From NCBI RefSeq assembly GCF_000820845.2, contig NZ_CBXV010000008.1:127001-191000 (forward strand): a stretch of DNA of 64,000 nt, in the 5' to 3' direction. This DNA comes from Pyrinomonas methylaliphatogenes. GTDB taxonomy: Bacteria; Acidobacteriota; Blastocatellia; Pyrinomonadales; Pyrinomonadaceae. The translations under genes were made by a program, and so were the position numbers. The notes under the pieces are model-generated. The model was not told the origin of the DNA. It saw only the letters and a program-made list of their open reading frames with translations, and made no database searches. The stretch's first letter is position 1. Every line of letters begins with the position of its first letter. Below are positions 47,871 through 56,688 of the stretch, piece after piece.

Positions 47871-47917
47871 AAAAAAACGCCCCAATTGTTGCAAATCTGC
47901 TGGCGGGGCTTTGCAAC
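47871..47917 (-). terminator. Terminator with alternative overlapping stem between transpeptidase and TPR genes
   Basis: Read on the minus strand the order is GTTGCAAA, GCCCC, TTTGCAAC, GGGGC, then GTTTTTTTATTTTT. GCCCC/GGGGC plus the U-tract is an intrinsic terminator just past the transpeptidase stop. The stronger 8-bp GTTGCAAA/TTTGCAAC stem overlaps it in an a-b-a'-b' order, so the two stems are mutually exclusive or form a pseudoknot. This could be a plain terminator or a conditional one in the ~230-nt leader of the TPR gene. The remainder of the 302-nt gap (47638-47939) shows no gene. Confidence 0.65.
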
Positions 47918-47939
47918 TCGAAGACAATTTCCGAAGGCC

Positions 47940-49559
47940 TTACGGCTTGAGAACGCGGCGCGGGCGCGAGATGCTGGATGGATCCTTCCTCGCGGAGGGC
48001 GAATCAGGCTCTTTCTGCGCAGGCGACGACGCAGAAGGGTCGCCCTCTTTCTGCGTAGGTGTCGGCGTCTGCGGCGCTGGGCGTGCCACCGGTTTGATGA
48101 CCGTCCGCATCTTCGATCCGCTCTGTCCATTCGGGCCGTTCATCTCGCCAGATTCGGTGTCATCCGCCTCTTTCTCCTCATCGCTGATCGCGGCGGCGTC
48201 GACCGGATTCACTTTCGGATGCGGCACAAGATCAGGCGCTGTGGCGAAGGCTGGCGGATTGGGCGTCCCGAAGCGATGGGCGAGCGCGCGATAGATTTGC
48301 CCGGCGATCGCGGCGGCGGTCCGGCCTCGCTCATGTGAACCGCGCGTGACGACGACGATGGCGAGTTTCGGATCATGCACCGGCGCATAGGAAGCGAACA
48401 GCCCTAACCATGAGCCTTGGCCGATGCAGGTGCCCGTTTTACCGGCGATCGTCTGCGTCGGATCGTATGCTAAGCGCGCCGTGCCGTAATTGACCGCGCC
48501 GATCATTCCGGGGATCAAACGCCGCAGGTAATCTTGCGGGATGTTCAATTGGCGACGGACCTCCGTCTTGAAATTGATCGTCTCTTCAGGCGTGCGCGGC
48601 AGATGCGGGACCAGAAGTTTCCCGCCATTGGCGATGGCCGACACGAGCGTCGCCAGTTGAATCGGCGTCACCTCGAAATCGTCGCCGTGCGAAGACATGT
48701 GATTGACCGCGTAGCCATACTTGTAGACCGGGACGCGCCCCGGATACTCGTTCGGATGATTGATCCCGGTCCGCTCGCCCAAGCCCAGTTCATGCGCGTA
48801 TTTGATCATCTTCTCGAAACCGACGTTCCCGCCGACGCGCTGGAAGAAGCCGTTGTTGGAGAAAGCGAGCGCATCCGTCAAGTCGAGCGAGTAGCTCCCG
48901 CCGATATTGACTAACTGCACCGGATCGATGACGTTCTCGCACAGCCCGGCCAAGCCCGTCACCAGCTTGATCGTCGAGCATGGTTTGAAACCGCGCCTTA
49001 TGGCCCACTCTTGATTGACGATCGTGTAGACGCGGCCCGTCTTCGGATCCATGACGACGACCGTTCCAGCATGATCGCCGAGCGCGGCGATCGCCGCGCG
49101 GCGCACCTCGAGATCTTCACCCGTCGTCTCATCGCGGGCGATGTTCGCCATCGCCTCGTTGCGCAACGCTTGATCCAGCGCGCGCTGACGGGCGATCGCG
49201 GCAAGGCGCGCAGCTTCTTCTCGCCGACGCCGTTCCGCCTCACGACGCGCGGCGAGCAACCGCTCGCGCCGCGACAAACGCTTTCCCTTCGCCGTCAATC
49301 GCTCCGCACCGCCTTTTTTCCGAGCGGTCTTCGCGCTTCGCTCTTTTCGACTCGAACTCTTCCGCGCCGAAGAGGCGGAGCTACTGCGCGTGCGCCGACC
49401 GCTCGCCTGACGCGCCTCGCTGCGCGCCGCCGCAGCCTTTTTCACCGTCTGTTTGGTCCGCTTCTGCGCGCGGGCGGCGAACGATATGCCGCCACTGAAC
49501 GCGAGAGTGAAAAGAAGGACTAGAGAGATGATAACCGGGGAACGTTTCGTCAAAGTCAT
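47940..49559 (-). CDS. Penicillin-binding transpeptidase-domain protein with very basic N-terminal linker
   Basis: The protein has 539 residues. A signal or anchor helix (~9-28) is followed by ~110 residues dominated by Arg, Lys, Ala and Ser (RRTRSSSASSARKSSSRKER and more), predicted disordered then helical. The transpeptidase domain (~150-445) has the three active-site motifs: STIK (PCSTIKLVTGL), SNN and KTGT. No PBP dimer or PASTA domain is present, so it is shorter than PBP2/PBP3. The Pro/Ser/Thr/Asp-rich tail (~455-539) is again low complexity. It probably cross-links or remodels peptidoglycan in the periplasm. Confidence 0.87.
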   Translation of the reverse strand: MTLTKRSPVIISLVLLFTLAFSGGISFAARAQKRTKQTVKKAAAARSEARQASGRRTRSSSASSARKSSSRKERSAKTARKKGGAERLTAKGKRLSRRERLLAARREAERRRREEAARLAAIARQRALDQALRNEAMANIARDETTGEDLEVRRAAIAALGDHAGTVVVMDPKTGRVYTIVNQEWAIRRGFKPCSTIKLVTGLAGLCENVIDPVQLVNIGGSYSLDLTDALAFSNNGFFQRVGGNVGFEKMIKYAHELGLGERTGINHPNEYPGRVPVYKYGYAVNHMSSHGDDFEVTPIQLATLVSAIANGGKLLVPHLPRTPEETINFKTEVRRQLNIPQDYLRRLIPGMIGAVNYGTARLAYDPTQTIAGKTGTCIGQGSWLGLFASYAPVHDPKLAIVVVTRGSHERGRTAAAIAGQIYRALAHRFGTPNPPAFATAPDLVPHPKVNPVDAAAISDEEKEADDTESGEMNGPNGQSGSKMRTVIKPVARPAPQTPTPTQKEGDPSASSPAQKEPDSPSARKDPSSISRPRRVLKP

Positions 49560-49885
49560 CCTTGGGTCAACCTCGGTCGCTGGATTTCGGCACTTAACTT
49601 GATGATCGGCGAAGCGAAAACGTTGGCGCTTCGCCTCCCAAGCCTCGTTTCAAAAAGCCCTCCCACGCTCCACAATGCGATCGCTCCGTTGAAAAACCGT
49701 CCGCTTTTCGTCGTGCGATGATTCGGTCCGAGTCAAACGACTCGAACGTTATGAGGAGAGGGAAGAGCAAAAGAACTTCAGCGCCGTCTCCGAAAGAGGG
49801 ATTGCGCCGGAGACGTCTTCACTATAACATTTCTTCTGAGCGCGCAGCAATCGATTTTTCATTCGGTCTGAAGATCGCGGCCCCG
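49560..49885. other. Divergent intergenic region between transpeptidase and histidine kinase genes
   Basis: These 326 bases carry a possible rightward promoter (49802-49828). A frame open from 49718 in line with the kinase lacks family-like sequence before 49886 and would include that promoter, so it is treated as leader. For the transpeptidase I see no convincing promoter. Confidence 0.4.
49802..49828 (+). promoter_or_regulatory. Possible promoter of the histidine kinase operon
   Basis: TTGCGC (49802-49807) and TATAAC (49823-49828) are separated by 15 bp, one or two short of ideal. The same TTGCGC -35 is seen at lysS. Initiation near 49836 would give a leader of about 50 nt to the start at 49886. 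Confidence 0.4.
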
Positions 49886-51469
49886 ATGAAAGGGATGGGA
49901 CAGTCGAAACTGATCTATAGTTTCCGCGCGCGGCTGTTGCTGATCTTCGCCTTGCTGCTCGTGACCACGCTCGGCGTTCAATATCAACTGAATGAGTGGG
50001 AACGCCAGCGCGTCGCGCGCATCATCGAAGAACAGGAGCAGGCCTTAGCGGCTGGCTTCTCGCTCGCCATCGAGAGCCTCTCCTCGCCGGAACGGCTCGC
50101 CGATCTGAGCAAGAAGAAGCGCGCGACCTTCCTCGAGCGCGAGGCCGATCGCTTGATTAACATTCTCATCGTCGATGACGTCGGCGCGATCCCCGACCGC
50201 CTCGATCCAGAGGACCGCGTGACCGATAGTCTCGACCCGAAATATAATCCACAACAACAACCCGACGGCTCCTTTCACTACTTCAAGCTCGGTGAAGTTC
50301 CGCTCCCGCCGATCATCGAGGCAGAACAAAACCCGACTGGCGCGGGAAACGGCGCGACCGATCTCCTCAGCGCTTACGTGAGGCCAACTGAAGCGGGCAA
50401 ACCGCGCGCGTTCCCCTTTCCCGTCCTAACCGATCAGGGCCGCAGCTACATCATCATCATCCTCGGTTCGGCGAGCGCCAGCTACGCGCCCTCGCCCTGG
50501 CGCGTCATTCGCCCGCTGTTGCCGACCTTGGCGATACTTCTTCTGGCGACGCTCGTCGCGGCGCTTCTCGTCTGGCGCTTTACGCGCCCGATCCGGGAGC
50601 TTTCGCAAGCGGCCAAGCGAATCGCCGCCGGAGACTTCGACTTCCAAGTCCCCGCCGCGAACAGGCGCGATGAGATGGGCGAGCTCGCCGCCGTCTTCAA
50701 TGAGATGATCGCCGGGCTGCGACGCATGCGCCAGCTCGAAGTCGAGCTTCATCAAGCGGAACGCTCCGCCGTCATCGGCAGACTGGCTTCGGCCATCGCT
50801 CACGAAATACGCAATCCGCTCAACTACATCAACCTCACGCTGGACCACCTGCGCACGCAGTTCAACCCAACCGAACCGGAGAAGCGCGCCGTTTTCGAAA
50901 GATTGACCAAACAGGTCAAAGATGAGGTGGCGCGTGCCAACGCGCGCATCACGGAGCTTTTGAGCTACTCGCGCCCATCGAGATTGAAGCTTCGCCCGCT
51001 CGCGCTGCGCCCGATCATCGAAGACGTGCTGCGCACGGTCGAGGTGCAAGCTGCGGAGAACGGCATCGCGATCCATCTCGAAGAACAGACTGCTTCACCG
51101 CAAGTGCTGGGCGACGCGGAATCTTTACGCTCACTCTTCTCCAACCTCATCATCAACGGCCTGCAAGCGATGGATGGGCATGGCGGCGAGCTGACGATCG
51201 CGATCGCGCCCGCCGAAGACGGTCGCGTGCGCGTGCTCGTCAAAGACACAGGCCAGGGCATCCCGCCTGAAGACCTGCCTCACCTTTTCGAACCCTATTT
51301 CTCGACCAAGGAGACGGGAACCGGACTGGGACTGGCGATCGTCAAAAAGGCCGTCGAAGATCACGGCGGGACGATTCAGGTGGAGAGCAGAGTCGGTCAA
51401 GGGACGACCTTTACGGTGACGTTACCTGCAGCCAGCGATGCGGCCCACAGGCGAGACGCGGAACCGTAG
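49886..51469 (+). CDS. Membrane sensor histidine kinase (NtrB-like, HAMP)
   Basis: The protein has 527 residues. Two membrane helices (~15-35 and ~210-230) bracket a ~175-residue periplasmic sensor region with no recognised domain. A HAMP linker (RFTRPIRELSQAAKRIAAGD), a HisKA box with the phospho-histidine in AIAHEIRNPLNYI, and a HATPase with N-box NLIINGLQAM, G1 DTGQGI and G2 GTGLGLAIV follow. The ATG at 49886 is chosen since upstream codons look like leader. The sigma-54 activator begins 38 nt downstream, making a two-component pair. Confidence 0.9.
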   Translation: MKGMGQSKLIYSFRARLLLIFALLLVTTLGVQYQLNEWERQRVARIIEEQEQALAAGFSLAIESLSSPERLADLSKKKRATFLEREADRLINILIVDDVGAIPDRLDPEDRVTDSLDPKYNPQQQPDGSFHYFKLGEVPLPPIIEAEQNPTGAGNGATDLLSAYVRPTEAGKPRAFPFPVLTDQGRSYIIIILGSASASYAPSPWRVIRPLLPTLAILLLATLVAALLVWRFTRPIRELSQAAKRIAAGDFDFQVPAANRRDEMGELAAVFNEMIAGLRRMRQLEVELHQAERSAVIGRLASAIAHEIRNPLNYINLTLDHLRTQFNPTEPEKRAVFERLTKQVKDEVARANARITELLSYSRPSRLKLRPLALRPIIEDVLRTVEVQAAENGIAIHLEEQTASPQVLGDAESLRSLFSNLIINGLQAMDGHGGELTIAIAPAEDGRVRVLVKDTGQGIPPEDLPHLFEPYFSTKETGTGLGLAIVKKAVEDHGGTIQVESRVGQGTTFTVTLPAASDAAHRRDAEP

Positions 51470-51507
51470 GGAGATCTGCTATCATAAAGGATGGGGACTG
51501 AGAAACG

Positions 51508-52857
<1,350 letters not shown>

Positions 52858-52868
52858 ATTGAAGCGAG

Positions 52869-53417
52869 ATGAAAGACGGACCGAAGATCGCCCGCTCCCC
52901 TGATAAACATCCGAGGCGTGCCCCTTACGCCATCATCTACTTCGCCCTTGGTCTCTTCGCGCTCCTTCAGCCGAGCTGCACGAGGAAGATGGAAAGCCCC
53001 ACGCCCAAGCGCGCTTCCGACATCGTGCGCGTCGAAGTCACTCCGATCGAAATGAGGGCCGGAGATCGGGCCGAAGCGAAGATCAGAGTGATCGTCGCCC
53101 ATGGCTACCACATCAACGCTAACCCGCCAACCTACGACTACCTCAAGGCGACGGAACTTCAGGTTTCATCGACCGATAGCATCGCCGCGGGCCCGCCCGT
53201 CTATCCGCCAGCGATCAAGCGCAAGTTCAGTTTCGCCCCGGACCCGTTGGCCGTTTACGAAGGAGCCGACACGGTGATCAAACTCCCATTGCGTGCGGCG
53301 CAAACGGCTCGCGGAAAGGTCGAACTCGAAGCCAGATTGCGCGCTCAAGCCTGTGATGATCAGACCTGCTATCCGCCGCGTGAAATAAGGTTCGCCATCC
53401 CAATAACGGTGAGATGA
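52869..53417 (+). CDS. Exported nDsbD-like (DsbD N-terminal) domain protein
   Basis: The protein has 182 residues. A hydrophobic N-terminal segment (IIYFALGLFALLQPSC) may be a lipoprotein signal, though the lipobox is imperfect. The mature part is an immunoglobulin-like fold similar to the alpha domain of DsbD: HGYHINANPP early and the redox pair in ACDDQTCYPP, matching the C-x5-C-Y-P-P motif of nDsbD. The membrane and thioredoxin domains of DsbD are missing. It probably passes electrons to periplasmic thiol proteins or binds them. It begins 11 nt after the sigma-54 activator and is likely part of that transcript. Confidence 0.8.
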   Translation: MKDGPKIARSPDKHPRRAPYAIIYFALGLFALLQPSCTRKMESPTPKRASDIVRVEVTPIEMRAGDRAEAKIRVIVAHGYHINANPPTYDYLKATELQVSSTDSIAAGPPVYPPAIKRKFSFAPDPLAVYEGADTVIKLPLRAAQTARGKVELEARLRAQACDDQTCYPPREIRFAIPITVR

Positions 53418-53461
53418 TGCGCGAACGGGCGTGAACGTCGAAGATAGACGCGATCGCCCTT

Positions 53462-54187
53462 TCATTTGACGCTTGGCGGCGATGGCGGCGTAAATTGCGC
53501 GAGATCGCTCAAACCCAACGCAGCTTCGATCTCGCTCACTTGTTTCACCGCATCGTCGAAACCATCCGAGCCGAACCGTTGATGCTCTATCTCCTCGAAC
53601 TTTTCGGCGAGCTCTTCGAGTTGTCCTTCGGGCAGAAGGGCTTTCCAGGCGGGGAACACGACCGTATCCTCTCTTGCGGAGTGATGCTCATACATCTTCA
53701 CGAAACCTTCGAGCACCCCGGCGAGCGTTTCCGCTTGTGCCGTTCCAAGCTTTATCCCGCGCGTTACGGAGATGATGTAATCCGTGATCTCCCGCCCGCG
53801 ATTGTGCTGGACGATGAGTATGTCCGGATAACTCGCCGCGGGGCCGTTCCTTCCTTTGATCATAGGGAAGACGTACTGCTCTTCGAGCGCTTTCTCATGA
53901 TAGTCCTCGCCGAAAGATCTGAACAGTTGGGCCGCTTTCTGCAACGCATCCGGCGGCACCGACGACGGGTCACGACGTAACCTCGGCACAGCTTCGGCAT
54001 AGATGAGCAGGATTCGCCGCAAGACGCCATGTTCGCGCATGAGATCTTCGTTGGCCGTCACCTCTTCGGCCCTCTCGCGCTCAGCTGCCCCCTCACGTCT
54101 CCCACACGAGCTTAGGACCAATCCGGCCCCTACGGCGGCGGACGTTTTTATCAGGAATTCACGCCGTGTGCCCTCCCTTTCGCTCAT
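53462..54187 (-). CDS. Tat-exported hemerythrin-domain protein
   Basis: The protein has 241 residues. The N-terminus contains a twin-arginine motif (TRREFLIK), a hydrophobic stretch and a possible lipobox cysteine (GLVLSSC). The mature helical bundle (~50-200) carries hemerythrin-type iron ligands: MREHGVL, YHEKALEEQYVFP, VQHNRGREI and YEHHSAREDTVVFP. Such domains bind O2, NO or iron in a di-iron site. Tat export agrees with cofactor insertion before translocation. It is convergent with the nDsbD-like gene. Confidence 0.87.
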   Translation of the reverse strand: MSEREGTRREFLIKTSAAVGAGLVLSSCGRREGAAERERAEEVTANEDLMREHGVLRRILLIYAEAVPRLRRDPSSVPPDALQKAAQLFRSFGEDYHEKALEEQYVFPMIKGRNGPAASYPDILIVQHNRGREITDYIISVTRGIKLGTAQAETLAGVLEGFVKMYEHHSAREDTVVFPAWKALLPEGQLEELAEKFEEIEHQRFGSDGFDDAVKQVSEIEAALGLSDLAQFTPPSPPSVK

Positions 54188-54234
54188 CCGTCATCCTCCT
54201 TCCCGGCTATCTTTAGCAGCGAGGCGCGATGCGT

Positions 54235-54921
54235 TCACTGCTTCCTCCTCAACTGCAAAGCTAATCGATAAACGGCGGCGCCATCGACCTCGATATCTTT
54301 GCTTGCCGTTTCCATCCCATCGGCTTTGGCCGTGATGCGGTAACGCGCCGGATCCGGCGGCAAGCGGAAACCGAACGAGCCCGTTTCGTTCGTGATACGC
54401 CCATCGAGCTTGCGCAAAGAGCCGTCCGGTTCGATGCGCGCAAGTTCGACGCGCACGCCCGGAAAACTTCGCCCTTCCGCGGTGAAGACGCTGCCGCGGA
54501 TGAGCGCCAGCGAGCCTTCGTCTACCGTCATGATGAGGCGATCGCCGAGCTGGCGGATCTTCCCGGCCCTCACTTCAACGTCATCTATGCGGCCTACGCT
54601 CAACCCGGGCTTGCGGAACGAAAGCGAATAACGACCGGGCTGAAGCCCTGTGATGACAAACTCGCCTTTATCGTTCGTCTTCGCACGCGCCACTTCGCGC
54701 TCGCCTTGATAGGCGGTGATCACCACGCCGCTCGGCGAGCCGACTTCGACGCGCACCTTCCCCTTGATCCCGCCCGTGCCCTGCGCGAGGGCCGTGATTG
54801 ACAAAAGGATAGTCGCCAGAAGCCCCCTGGTGATCGTTGAACGCCCATATCGCGATGGCCTTCGCGGTCGCCGCGCTGACAGCGCCAGAAGCTCCTCGGT
54901 GATCTTTGAACGCCCTCTCAT
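54235..54921 (-). CDS. Exported carboxypeptidase-regulatory-like domain protein
   Basis: The protein has 228 residues. The ATG at 54921 follows GGGAGGC. The first ~55 residues contain two related stretches 23 residues apart (GRSKIT..LLAL and GRSTIT..LLAT), the second leading into the hydrophobic export segment (LLATILLSITALAQG). Two beta-sandwich carboxypeptidase-regulatory-like repeats follow (GGIKGKVRVEVGSPSGVVIT; LIRGSVFTAEGRSFPGVRVE). These are common in Acidobacteriota surface proteins, including TonB-dependent transporters, but no barrel is present here. Function is unknown. Confidence 0.78.
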   Translation of the reverse strand: MRGRSKITEELLALSARRPRRPSRYGRSTITRGLLATILLSITALAQGTGGIKGKVRVEVGSPSGVVITAYQGEREVARAKTNDKGEFVITGLQPGRYSLSFRKPGLSVGRIDDVEVRAGKIRQLGDRLIMTVDEGSLALIRGSVFTAEGRSFPGVRVELARIEPDGSLRKLDGRITNETGSFGFRLPPDPARYRITAKADGMETASKDIEVDGAAVYRLALQLRRKQ

Positions 54922-54982
54922 GACTTCGCCTCCCTTGGTTGAGGATTCTATCACGCCAATGGCCAAGAGGATCAGCGCTGAC

Positions 54983-55011
54983 TGACGGCCCGCGTGCCGA
55001 TGGCTTATAAT
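54983..55011 (+). promoter_or_regulatory. Promoter of the VWA-domain gene
   Basis: A perfect -10 TATAAT (55006-55011) with a TGACGG element (54983-54988) 17 bp upstream. Transcription would begin near 55018, after the upstream in-frame ATG at 54994, which rules that codon out as the start and supports 55057. Confidence 0.6.
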
Positions 55012-55056
55012 CTTTTACGGGCGGCTCTGAAGTTCGAAACGGCGAGGACGTTCCCT

Positions 55057-56142
55057 ATGCTCCCGATCGCACGGTCAAAGCCTCAGCGTTCGTTCGCCAT
55101 TCACATCGCCCTTCTGGGCGCGATCTTCTTAAGCTCCGCGTTGCAGATCGCTCATGCGCAGGAAGAGTCGCGCGATCCGCGCGCCATCGTGCGGCCTCGG
55201 CGCGTCTTCCCTCCGGTCGAAATCACCGGTCCTGACGAGGTCATTCGCATAGATACCGATCTAGTGCTCGTCGATGTCACTGTCACCGATCAGAGCGGGC
55301 TTCCGGTCCGTGGGCTGCGCGCCACCGATTTCAAGATCTATGACGATGGGGAAGAACGCCCCATCGCCTTCTTCAACGTCGAACGCCGCGAGGGTGGGAT
55401 GCGCCCTGTCGCCGTCGTCTTCGCGCTCGACGTCTCCGGCAGCATGCGCGTCGATGAGATGGCCCGGCTCCAACGCGCGTTGGAACTCTTCTCGCGTTGC
55501 ATGGCCGGGCGCCCCTTCACTTACGCCGTGATCAGTTTCGGGATGAAGGTCAAACTGCTTCAGAACTTCACAAACGACGTGCAAAAGCTCGATCGCGTCT
55601 TCGCGATGTTGACCCGTGACGTGAATGGCCTTTCAACGCACGCTTACGATGCGGTCGATGATGCGATCCGCCTGCTCGTGCGCCATGCGCCGCGCACACA
55701 GCGGGGCATCCCCGTCAAGCGCGCCGTCGTGCTCGTGACGGATGGATTTCCGGTCGGCGATACGGTCTCACCGCAAACCGTGATCGAGCGGGCCAATGCT
55801 GCCGAGGTGAGCGTTTATACCGTGACCCTTCCCTCCTACTCGCGCTTCCTCTCAGCCGCGGCGATGCAGGCGCCGTTGCCCACTCCGCTCGACGTGAGCG
55901 GTTTGGCCGAAATGACCGGCGGGAGCAATTTCTACGCGACGGAGAACGATTTCGAACCGCTCTTCCGCGCCCTAGCCGAAGACGTCACATCCTCCTACGT
56001 GCTGGCTTTCTACCCTCCTGAAGAGAGGCGGCGCGATGGCCGCTTCCACCCCATTCGCATCGAAGGGCCGAGCGGCCTTCACCTACGCCAGAGCCGCGCG
56101 GGTTACAAGTTCGATCCCGCAAGCAAGCGTTTGGTGCAGTGA
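55057..56142 (+). CDS. Secreted VWA protein, acidobacterial VWFA-related family
   Basis: The protein has 361 residues. The start at 55057 is set by the promoter and by GAGG nine bases upstream. A signal peptide (FAIHIALLGAIFLSSAL, cut near AHA) is followed by the family block IRIDTDLVLVDVTVTDQSG and LRATDFKIYDDGEERPI. The VWA domain has the MIDAS motif FALDVSGSM and ends with SSYVLAFYPPEERRRDG. This arrangement is a hallmark of the VWFA-related domain family expanded in Acidobacteriota and is the best taxonomic marker in the window. The role is unknown; it probably mediates metal-dependent protein contacts at the cell surface. Confidence 0.93.
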   Translation: MLPIARSKPQRSFAIHIALLGAIFLSSALQIAHAQEESRDPRAIVRPRRVFPPVEITGPDEVIRIDTDLVLVDVTVTDQSGLPVRGLRATDFKIYDDGEERPIAFFNVERREGGMRPVAVVFALDVSGSMRVDEMARLQRALELFSRCMAGRPFTYAVISFGMKVKLLQNFTNDVQKLDRVFAMLTRDVNGLSTHAYDAVDDAIRLLVRHAPRTQRGIPVKRAVVLVTDGFPVGDTVSPQTVIERANAAEVSVYTVTLPSYSRFLSAAAMQAPLPTPLDVSGLAEMTGGSNFYATENDFEPLFRALAEDVTSSYVLAFYPPEERRRDGRFHPIRIEGPSGLHLRQSRAGYKFDPASKRLVQ

Positions 56143-56286
56143 GGCCACTTGACCCTTCGCGCACCGGCTTAATTGAGAGCCCCGTTCTGCTCAGCAGATC
56201 CCCTCGATCGAGGCGGCCAACCGCCACCCGATCACAAGATAGGCGGCACAAGCCGCCAATCACAGCGCTGGTCGCTATGGCGAGCC

Positions 56287-56487
56287 TCAGTAATCGTAAT
56301 CCTCCTCCTCATCATCGTCGTAATCGTAATCCTCATCCTCCTCCTCAACGAGGTCGAGTTCAACTGGATCTAATCCAACGATCTCCAACTCGGCCCCGCA
56401 CTCCTCGCACGAGATGATGTCGCCTTTGTCCATGTCGACATCGACGTGCACTTCAGCTTCGCATTCAGGGCAAATTCCTGTCGGCAC
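56287..56487 (-). CDS. LysW-like zinc-ribbon protein with Asp/Glu/Tyr tail
   Basis: The protein has 66 residues. A GTG start at 56487 is chosen because GGAGGTG lies 8 nt upstream and the product then begins just before the zinc ribbon. C6-x2-C9 and C27-x2-C30 form the metal site, and ISCEECGAELEIVGLDPVEL matches the amino-group carrier protein LysW. Real LysW ends in EDWGE, whose last glutamate carries the growing lysine or arginine precursor. Here the last 19 residues contain only Glu, Asp and Tyr and end DYDY. No lysX, argC-like or other carrier-pathway gene is adjacent. It is either a repurposed LysW paralogue or a zinc-ribbon protein of other function. Confidence 0.72.
   Translation of the reverse strand: MPTGICPECEAEVHVDVDMDKGDIISCEECGAELEIVGLDPVELDLVEEEDEDYDYDDDEEEDYDY
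56288..56350. repeat. Low-complexity CTC/TAATCG repeats encoding the acidic tail
   Basis: Short runs of CTC, ATC and TAATCGTAATCC repeat here, with TCGTAATCGTAATCCTC occurring almost twice. The tract encodes the Asp/Glu/Tyr tail of the LysW-like protein and is prone to slippage, so tail length may vary among strains. Confidence 0.6.
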
Positions 56488-56688
56488 TGTCCTTTCACCT
56501 CCGGTTGAGTCGCTTAATGTGATGATGTCAAGAGGCGTCCCGCAACGCAGGAAGCCTCCATCATGAAAACCTTCCATGCAACGAAGACACTCTACCTAGC
56601 TGCCGATGATTTTGCAACCACTTTCCATCCCGATCCAATGCGCCTAGCACAGGCCGGGAAGCCACGTCTCACTTCGCGTAGGTGATCA

